Origin: DATGEP01 sp035310125
GTDB lineage: Bacteria; Chloroflexota; Ktedonobacteria; Ktedonobacterales; JADMIN01
DNA: 64,000 bases
NCBI GenBank assembly: GCA_035310125.1
Contig: DATGEP010000248.1
Span: 43,009-107,008, forward strand
Reading direction: 5' to 3'
Both the position numbers and the translations under genes were made by a program. A model generated the notes under the pieces. The model saw only the letters and a list, made by a program, of their open reading frames with translations, was not told the origin of the DNA and ran no database searches. Shown piece after piece: positions 58,239 through 64,000 of the stretch. Every line of letters starts with the position of its first letter. The first letter of the stretch is position 1.

Positions 58239-59237
58239 CTAGCGCTGCACGACCTGCACGCTTTCGCGCTCAATGACGAGCATAGGCGCCAGCTCCAGCA
58301 CTGGCTGCGGCAGTGGTTGACCCATGGGCCGGCTCAGTGCCGGCCGGAGTTCTGGGTCAGGACTCCACCGCATATTGCCGCGGCTCGGCACCGGCGTCTC
58401 AAGATAAGGCGCCTCGCTGACCGCCGCCGCACGCGGACGCGCCGCCAGGATACCGCTATCTGGCACGCGGACAGCACCCGGCCGCTGAACGGGCGCAACG
58501 GTGAGACCCATCCTGGCGGCAAAGACGCGGCTCATGAACATGGTGTTGCCGATGAGATAGCGCCGCCAGAGCCGCCGTGGCTCGCGCACCAGCCGGAACA
58601 GCCACTCGATGCCCAGCCGCCGGAAGAGCTTTGGCGCCCGCGGCACATTATTCGAGAGAAAGTCGAAGAGCGCGCCCACCGCCAGACACACCGGCACGCT
58701 CAAATCGGCGAAATGCTCCGTGATCCAGATTTCTTGCGTCGGCACTCCCAGCGCCACCAGCAGAACATCTGGCTGCGCGGCGTTGATGCGCGCGACAATC
58801 TCCGCGCTGTCCTCCGGCGCGAAGAAGCCGTGCTGCACACCAGCGATGCGCAGCGTGGGAAAGCGCTCTACAAGCGTCTTCGCCGCCTGGTCCGCCACGC
58901 CGGGCTGCGCACCGAGCAGAAAGACTGAACGCCCATCTTCCGCTGCCACCTGGCAGATCAGCGGCGTCAGGTCAGTACCATTCAGATTGTGCCGGATCGG
59001 TAGTCGCAGGATTTTCGAGGCCAACAGCACGCCGCTGCCATCCGGCAGCACGAACTCCGCCTGGCTCAGCGACTGGGTATATTCAGGATGGGCAAACGCG
59101 CTATTGACACAGTGCGCGTTCACAAAGAAAACGCGACTCTTCGCCCCTCGGCGCCAGATGCCGCAAATGGTTTCGACAGCCTCGGTCTGCGACATTTCGT
59201 CTACGCTCAGACCGAGCAGCGACGCGCGTACCGACAT
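58239..59237 (-). CDS. WecG/TagA/CpsF glycosyltransferase (GT26)
   Basis: 332 aa. The GT26 domain (about 1-235) includes FFVNAHCVNSAFAHPEY, FVLPDGSGVLLASK, NGTDLTPLI with the catalytic region, and LLVALGVPTQEIWI, VCLAVGALFDFLSNNVPRAPKLFRRLGIEWLFRLVREPRRLWRRYL. These enzymes add ManNAc or a similar residue to a polyprenyl-linked sugar early in polymer assembly. About 80 extra C-terminal residues are Pro/Arg-rich. ATG 59237 has AAAGGA upstream. A 10-bp inverted repeat lies 130 bp upstream. Confidence 0.92.
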   Translation of the reverse strand: MSVRASLLGLSVDEMSQTEAVETICGIWRRGAKSRVFFVNAHCVNSAFAHPEYTQSLSQAEFVLPDGSGVLLASKILRLPIRHNLNGTDLTPLICQVAAEDGRSVFLLGAQPGVADQAAKTLVERFPTLRIAGVQHGFFAPEDSAEIVARINAAQPDVLLVALGVPTQEIWITEHFADLSVPVCLAVGALFDFLSNNVPRAPKLFRRLGIEWLFRLVREPRRLWRRYLIGNTMFMSRVFAARMGLTVAPVQRPGAVRVPDSGILAARPRAAAVSEAPYLETPVPSRGNMRWSPDPELRPALSRPMGQPLPQPVLELAPMLVIERESVQVVQR

Positions 59238-59367
59238 CCCGCTTGTCCTTTCCCCAATCCAGATCGCGAACCCAAGAAATACCCGACTGGTTTGCCGCCT
59301 TCAGATCGCGAATAGTGGCCCGGGTGAATGCGCCGGACAAGTGCAGTGGAGGTCAGTGGAAGGCGGA

Positions 59368-59398
59368 GAATGTGAGGAGAGTTTTTGCCCTCACATTC
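59368..59398. promoter_or_regulatory. 10-bp inverted repeat upstream of wecG
   Basis: Perfect GAATGTGAGG-N11-CCTCACATTC. On the minus strand it starts just downstream of TATACT, a possible -10 box at about 59400-59405, so it is placed like a repressor operator. No T-tract, hence not called a terminator. Confidence 0.5.
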
Positions 59399-59476
59399 GA
59401 GTATAGAAATCCTGGGTTGAGAGTGGGTGGAGCGTAGGGGGGCAAAGCGGTTAAATACCGCCCAATGTGGAATGAG

Positions 59477-60012
59477 TTAGCTCGCTGGGGAAATCTCGGC
59501 AAGATACATGAAATTGCGCAGATCACGCTCCCAGTACACTGCGCCGGTCCCGGCGCTCAGCGCGACCAGACGTGCGGGTGTGCTGCTTTCCGGTGGTGGC
59601 GCAAGGCTCGCAAACACCACGCCGTCCTCCATGGCGAGCTGGTCTGGGGTATAGCCGGGGAAGCTAGCATGCCAGAGCACCTGCCCATCCGTAAGACGGA
59701 TCGCAACGACGCCGGAGCCTCACCCTGCGCGTAGAGCACTCCACCAGCCACTACTGGCACGAAGCGTAAGCTGGGGCGCCCGGTTGCCGCCCGCCAGCGC
59801 ATGGATCCGTCACGCGCGCTCAGTCCCGTCGCACCGGAGGCATCAACAGAGGGGATCACAGCATGTGGCGGCACTGGAGCCGGTGAATTGAGCACGCTGC
59901 TGGCCTGGCCGCAGCCGGTCAGCAGCACCGCCAGTGTCACAATCGCGCGCGCCGAGAGGCGGACATGAGCCGCCCACAGCGCTCGCGGCGGAGCCTGCGG
60001 GTGCGCGCCCAC
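59477..60012 (-). pseudogene. PQQ-repeat beta-propeller lipoprotein, frameshifted
   Basis: GTG 60012 (GGAGG 9 nt upstream) begins a lipoprotein signal ending LAVLLTGC, then a beta-propeller repeat (GLSARDGSMRWRAATG, VPVVAGGVLYAQGE). At about 59716-59722 the frame shifts by -1; the rest continues as GSGVVAIRLTDGQVLWHASF, MEDGVVFASL and LVALSAGTGAVYWERDL to a stop at 59477. The two parts together make about 178 aa with two or three PQQ-like blades, far short of a full propeller. Either a recent lesion or a sequencing error. Confidence 0.75.
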
Positions 60013-60131
60013 TTTCGTGTCCCTCCTCCACCCCGCGCGAGACGGTCACGCCGTTTTGCGTGGCTCAGCCTACCGTTTGGCATGATAGGCAGTGTAGCGG
60101 AAGGGAGAGGAGGCGCGCAGTGAACAGAGGC

Positions 60132-61775
60132 TTACACCATGACACCCGTGTGCGTCGCTGCGTACTGATCGCGCAGCTCGCGCTTGCTGAACTTGCCGAC
60201 GCTCGTCTTAGGCACCTCCTTGATGAAGATCACTTCATCTGGCAGCCACCATTTGGCGACTCGCGACTCCAGGTATTCGAGCACCTCTTCGGCGGTAATC
60301 TGGTCCACGAACTCTTGCTTGGGCACAACATACGCCACCGGGCGCTCCTGCCACTTCGGGTGTGGCGCGCCGATGACCGCCGCTTCCAGCACCTTCGGAT
60401 GCGCCATGATGACGTTTTCCAGCTCCACCGATGAGATCCACTCACCGCCCGACTTGACGAGATCCTTGGTGCGATCCACGATCTGCATGTAGCCGTACTC
60501 GTCAATCGTCGCCACGTCGCCCGTGCGCAGCCAGCCATCCATAAACTTCTCGCCAGTGTCCCGCGTGTGATAGTACGCCGCCGCAATCCACGGCCCACGA
60601 ACCTGAATCTCGCCAACGCCCTTCCCATCCCAGGGCACTTCCTGGTTCGTCGCCAGGTCCAGCACGCGCACCTCCACACCAGGCACCACCTGCCCCTGCT
60701 TGCAGCGCATCGCGAACTGCTCATCGGGGGTAAGGGTGGCGACGGCGCTATTCACCTTCGCAACCGAAGCGAGCGGCGAAGTTTCCGTCATGCCCCAGGC
60801 GTGCAGCATCGTCATACCAAAGGAATCCAGGCCGCGCATGAGGGCGGGCGGAATGGCTGAGCCGCCGCAGGGAGTACAGCGCACAAACGAGAAGTCCGGC
60901 GCCTGCCCCTCGCGCCGCAGCTGCTCCAGATGACTCAGCAGCCCGATCCAGATGCTCGGCACGCCCGCCGGCACCGTCACTCGCTCGCCCACGATAAGAT
61001 CCACCAGGCTCGCCGGCGTCATAAACTTGCCGGGCAGGACCATGTTCGCGCCCGCCATCGCGCCCGCGTAGATCAACCCCCAGGCATTCGCATGGAACAT
61101 CGGCACCACCGGCATCACCGTGTCGCGCTCGCAGACGCCGAGACTATCAGCCAGACAAGCGCCGAACGAGTGAAGGAACGTGGAGCGGTGGCTATAGACG
61201 ACGCCCTTGGGGTTGCCAGTCGTGCCGGAGGTATAGCACATCGCGGCGGCATCGTTCTCGTCGAGCCTGGGCCACTCGTAGTGCGCGGGCGACGACGCCA
61301 GCAGCGCCTCGTAGTCGTAGGCCGGCGTGAGACGCGACGGCTCGGCGGGCTTACCCATCACAATGAACGCCCGCACCGTCGGCATGCGCCCCGCCAGCTT
61401 CTCCAGCAACGGGAGGAGGTCCGCGTCCACGACGATAATCTTGTCTTCGGCGTCGTTGACGACGAATTCGAGCTGATCCGTAAAGAGGCGAATGTTGAGG
61501 GTATGCAGGACAGCGCCCATACAGGGAACGGCGAAATAGAGCTCCATATGCCGGTACGTGTTCCAGCCGAACGTGCCGACGCGGTCGCCCGGCTGGATAC
61601 CCAGGCTGCGCAGCGTGCTGGCGAGGCGAGCGGTGCGCTCGCCAAACTCGCGATACGTGTAGCGGTGGAGGCCGTCGGCGGTCTTCGTCACGATTTCTTT
61701 GTGTGGAAACAAGCGAGTGGCGCGGGTAAAAATGTGCTGGACACTGAGCGGATAGTCCATCATCAGACCTTGCAT
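60132..61775 (-). CDS. Medium/long-chain fatty-acyl-CoA ligase
   Basis: 547-aa ANL ligase. Motifs: AMCYTSGTTGNPKGVVYSH (P-loop), MLHAWGMTETSP, GWLRTGDVATIDEYGYMQIVDRTKDLVKSGGEWISSVELE and catalytic Lys in PKTSVGKFSKRELR. It is close to FadD3/AlkK-type enzymes (LPVVPMFHANAWG equivalent VVPMFHANAWGL). ATG 61775 has GGAGGG 9 nt upstream. It activates a free fatty acid with ATP and CoA; chain length cannot be told. It lies alone between the PQQ pseudogene and a gene remnant. Confidence 0.92.
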   Translation of the reverse strand: MQGLMMDYPLSVQHIFTRATRLFPHKEIVTKTADGLHRYTYREFGERTARLASTLRSLGIQPGDRVGTFGWNTYRHMELYFAVPCMGAVLHTLNIRLFTDQLEFVVNDAEDKIIVVDADLLPLLEKLAGRMPTVRAFIVMGKPAEPSRLTPAYDYEALLASSPAHYEWPRLDENDAAAMCYTSGTTGNPKGVVYSHRSTFLHSFGACLADSLGVCERDTVMPVVPMFHANAWGLIYAGAMAGANMVLPGKFMTPASLVDLIVGERVTVPAGVPSIWIGLLSHLEQLRREGQAPDFSFVRCTPCGGSAIPPALMRGLDSFGMTMLHAWGMTETSPLASVAKVNSAVATLTPDEQFAMRCKQGQVVPGVEVRVLDLATNQEVPWDGKGVGEIQVRGPWIAAAYYHTRDTGEKFMDGWLRTGDVATIDEYGYMQIVDRTKDLVKSGGEWISSVELENVIMAHPKVLEAAVIGAPHPKWQERPVAYVVPKQEFVDQITAEEVLEYLESRVAKWWLPDEVIFIKEVPKTSVGKFSKRELRDQYAATHTGVMV

Positions 61776-62062
61776 GAGCCAGACCCTCCAGATGAGCGCG
61801 ACTGCGCGGGCGGGGCCGCGCAGCGAAAACCAACGCCAGACGCGTTGCTGGCATTATGTCCTATTCGTGCGCTTTTGCATAGGCTTTCCGCCATACGAAA
61901 TTCGCCGCGCTCAGCCAGAGCGATCCGCTCCTTCTGGGAGGTGATAGACAGCACGGCAGGTTATACTTCCATTATGCCGTCCAGGCTCACGATCTCTGAG
62001 ACGCGCAGTTTCATACCGGTCTCCTCCTCGTCCGGGGCATTCGTTCGTGCCTTCCTAAGTGC
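61776..62062. other. Intergenic region with a gene remnant
   Basis: 287 bp. Besides the DHFR-like remnant (61961-62014) it contains a CATAAT -10-like hexamer on the minus strand near 61852-61857 that could serve the acyl-CoA ligase gene, but its -35 is poor. Confidence 0.4.
61961..62014 (-). pseudogene. N-terminal remnant of a RibD/DHFR-like gene
   Basis: After a good ribosome-binding site (GAGGAGGAGACC), ATG 62014 encodes MKLRVSEIVSLDGIMEV and stops. This is the characteristic N-terminus of the dihydrofolate-reductase/RibD C-terminal-domain family (VSEFVSLDGVME); the rest of the gene (about 170 residues) is gone. Confidence 0.6.
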
Positions 62063-62845
62063 TCACTCAGCGAAGAACTCCACCAGCACCGGAGCAATTG
62101 CCCCTGCGTCAACATTGTGCGGCTGCCCCTGGATGGTGCGGCGCTGCGCGTGGGGAAGCGTCTCCGCGACGGCCTGCGCGGCGCGGCTGAGCCAGGAGGT
62201 TTCCCCGCCATCAATCACGAGCGTGGGGACCGTGACGGTGGCAATGCGCTCGCGCGGCAGCGAGAAGTCGCCTGTGAGGATGGCATCGTAGACGAGGGTG
62301 TGAGCGAAAACTTCTTGGGCCGGCCAGAACGGCGCCTGTCGCATCTGGGCAACGAATTCGGCGGGCATGCCCACCGCCTGCGTCATCCACAACGCGATGG
62401 CATCGCCGCGCCGATTCTCAGCCAGCAGCTTGTCAAGCTGCTTCCGGTAGTCGGCGGGCAGAGGTGGCCGGGCGCCTTCCACGAAGTAGGGAGGTTCCCA
62501 CAACGCCAGCTTCTTGATGTGGGGTGCCAGCCCGCGCGCCGCCGCCTCAAGGGCAAGGATCGCACAGCCGGAGGTCCCGTAGACGAACGCCGATCCACCG
62601 GCTGCGCCGAGAAGGGCAGCGAGATCTTCCACCTCGCGCTCGACAGCATAGGGGGCTGTGTCCCCGCTCTCGCCGTGTCCCCGACGATCATAGTTGAAGA
62701 CGGTGAAATGCTCCGCCAAAAGCGCTGCTAGTGGCGCTTGCTGCGCTCGGTCGCCGAGTACCCCGCCCACCACGATGAGCGCGGGTCCCGCACCCGACCG
62801 GTCAAAAGCGATGGTAGTGCCATCTTTCGATGCGACTGTCTGCAT
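62063..62845 (-). CDS. Alpha/beta hydrolase
   Basis: 260 aa. The N-terminus SKDGTTIAFDRSGAGPALIVVGGV is typical; FNYDRRGHGESGD, the nucleophile elbow FVYGTSGCAILALEAA (Ser in GTSGC, the last Gly replaced by Cys), TLVIDGGETSW (acid) and QPHNVDAGAIAPVLVEFF (His) complete the triad. ATG 62845 has AAGGAG 8 nt upstream. It starts 20 bp after the AraC-type regulator and is probably in its transcript. The substrate is unknown. Confidence 0.88.
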   Translation of the reverse strand: MQTVASKDGTTIAFDRSGAGPALIVVGGVLGDRAQQAPLAALLAEHFTVFNYDRRGHGESGDTAPYAVEREVEDLAALLGAAGGSAFVYGTSGCAILALEAAARGLAPHIKKLALWEPPYFVEGARPPLPADYRKQLDKLLAENRRGDAIALWMTQAVGMPAEFVAQMRQAPFWPAQEVFAHTLVYDAILTGDFSLPRERIATVTVPTLVIDGGETSWLSRAAQAVAETLPHAQRRTIQGQPHNVDAGAIAPVLVEFFAE

Positions 62846-62865
62846 GTCCGTTCTCCTTGAGATAT

Positions 62866-63603
62866 TCACCCAACAAGCTCATTATGAACGCAACACGCGG
62901 GCGGAGTCTTGTACAGAAACGACAACTGCTCACCTGTGCTGTTGCCGCTAATCTGCGTTGGCGTCTGTCCGACAAAGTATCTCAGCGACCGCGTCAGATG
63001 CGGCTGATCGTAATAGCCGGCCTGTACCACGGTGTCGAGAATCGAGGTCCCTTGCTGAAGGAGGGTGATGGCATATCGGGCACGTTCAATTTGGCGCACG
63101 GCGCCCTGGGTCAGCCCGGTCGCGCGCAGGAAGCGCCGCTCTATTGTCCGTGCAGACAGCGCCCGGACATGGCCCTGTAACGCGTCATCCACGACCGGCT
63201 CGCGTACCAGCAAACCCTCGCGCACCAGCCTCGCCACAAACGTGTCAGCATTCTCATAGCCGGGAAACTGCCAGTCGGAGCCATTGAGCCAGAAGGTCTT
63301 GCTCGTCGCGTCGGGCAAGGTCAGCGTGTTATCAACAAGATTGCCGGACGGCAGATGCGGCATGAACGTGCCAGGCGTTAGCAAGATGCCGACATACTCT
63401 TCATGTACAGGGCAGTGCATGGTCGTGGCTTTCGTCTCCGGTCCGCGTACTGTGAAATACGTTTTTCCGTGCGCGTTCCACGCGACGAGCTGCCACCTGC
63501 TGAGCGCCACTGAGAGAAACGACCCCGCATGCTCGCAGCGGCTCTGCCAGATGCGTTCGACGAGCGGAGAATCCGACGGCCTATCTTCAAAGACGATGCT
63601 CAT
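62866..63603 (-). CDS. AraC-family transcriptional regulator
   Basis: 245 aa. The N-terminal 150 residues are a cupin-like sensing domain (SIVFEDRPSDSPLVERIWQS, GTFMPHLPSGNLVDNTL). The C-terminal HTH_18 reads RTIERRFLRATGLTQGAVRQIERARYAITLLQQGTSILDTVVQAGYYDQPHLTRSLRYFVGQTPTQI, with the second helix-turn-helix and the GYYDQPHLTRSLRYFVGQTP signature. ATG 63603 has GGGAG 7 nt upstream; ATG 63666 is in frame with its own site. It is upstream of the hydrolase gene and may regulate it. Confidence 0.9.
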   Translation of the reverse strand: MSIVFEDRPSDSPLVERIWQSRCEHAGSFLSVALSRWQLVAWNAHGKTYFTVRGPETKATTMHCPVHEEYVGILLTPGTFMPHLPSGNLVDNTLTLPDATSKTFWLNGSDWQFPGYENADTFVARLVREGLLVREPVVDDALQGHVRALSARTIERRFLRATGLTQGAVRQIERARYAITLLQQGTSILDTVVQAGYYDQPHLTRSLRYFVGQTPTQISGNSTGEQLSFLYKTPPACCVHNELVG

Positions 63604-63838
63604 TCCCTCGCTCCCACGGCTCCGCGCCGTCTCTGCAACCAGGGTGGTATCTGCTACCTTGAGCATTTCTCTCCCACAACATACAAAGAGGAAACTCGTG
63701 AGCAGTGGCCGGCAAGCGGGGCCTGGTGCGCCCGCCACTGGGGCTTCGCCCGGCTGAACGAGCGGCGACACGTCGCCTCACTCTTGCCCCTGCATTGAAG
63801 CCATCGCGGCGAACGCGCACACGTAGACCTCTTATGGA

Positions 63839-64000
63839 TTACAGAGGCATCCCGGCCTTGAGATACGCCAGACTCTTGTCTATCATCCCCATGAAATCTT
63901 CTGCCTGCTGATCGTCTACTCCCGCGAAAAACGCCGCGACCAGCGCACCGATCATGGCGCCCGCAAAGGTGCGTACCTCGAAATCGTCCGCGCGACGCCC
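63839..64000 (-). CDS. Possible TetR-family regulator, C-terminal part (5' end outside window)
   Basis: 53 codons visible, running in from the right edge: ADDFEVRTFAGAMIGALVAAFF, then DDQQAEDFMGMIDKSLAYLKAGMPL and TAA. The helical pattern with FAGAMIGAL and a closing helix before the stop matches the ligand-domain end of TetR regulators. The DNA-binding half is outside the window, so the family is inferred from the C-terminus alone. Confidence 0.55.
   Translation of the reverse strand, partial: GRRADDFEVRTFAGAMIGALVAAFFAGVDDQQAEDFMGMIDKSLAYLKAGMPL

Overview
The window is a GC-rich bacterial chromosome segment with dense gene packing, many 4-nt start/stop overlaps, GTG/TTG starts and short intergenic GTAGGGGCG-type repeats. 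HrcA with a CIRCE operator, an ECF sigma factor next to a DNA-repair fusion, a sedolisin, GT87 and GH44 proteins and the gene vocabulary in general fit Chloroflexota, perhaps a Ktedonobacteria-like lineage. That is an inference; no rRNA or other phylogenetic marker lies in the window and I see no tRNA.

Left part (1-16.2 kb): a partial hrcA with a clear sigma-70 promoter and CIRCE operator; a minus-strand sugar group (two GT4 glycosyltransferases, one NAD-dependent epimerase); a divergent LysR/MFS pair around a palindromic box; then a plus-strand cassette of AMP-forming acyl ligase, asparagine-synthase-like amidotransferase, acyl carrier protein and GT87 membrane glycosyltransferase. This resembles the ligase/amidotransferase modules of exosortase loci but has no exosortase. 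An SDR oxidoreductase and a class V aminotransferase (MoCo-sulfurase-like) follow.

Middle (16.4-34.2 kb): an ECF sigma factor followed by an unusual Ogt-Ada(Zn) fusion; a beta-propeller membrane protein; a compact histidine operon (hisG-D-C-B-H-A-F-I, minus strand) preceded by a His-rich leader peptide and an intrinsic terminator, which is a textbook attenuator; a lipoprotein sedolisin; an EmrB-type exporter diverging from a MarR regulator across three palindromes spaced exactly 21 bp; NAT, WYL and DinB-like genes.

Mobile region (34249-37825): an IS5-like element with 18-bp perfect terminal inverted repeats, TTA flanks and a two-frame transposase. It carries an ECF41/SigJ-type sigma factor, its probable promoters (TGTCACA-N16-GGTC or TGTC), a decayed NmrA-like oxidoreductase and a DoxX-like gene, flanked internally by a 209-bp inverted repeat. 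The cargo looks actinobacterial.

Right part (38-64 kb): lipA, then a 20-kb exopolysaccharide locus in two converging arms. The plus arm has GT2, Wzx flippase, GT2, a UGM-like flavoprotein, a hexapeptide acyltransferase, FkbH and an ACP. The minus arm has WecG/TagA, a membrane GT2, an excisionase-fold HTH protein, Wzz, a CpsD-like ATPase with an altered P-loop, an anchored GH44 glycosidase, a 46-aa membrane protein, an O-antigen-ligase/polymerase-like protein and another acyltransferase. A frameshifted PQQ-repeat lipoprotein, a fatty-acyl-CoA ligase, a DHFR-like remnant, an alpha/beta hydrolase, an AraC regulator and a truncated TetR-like C-terminus close the window.
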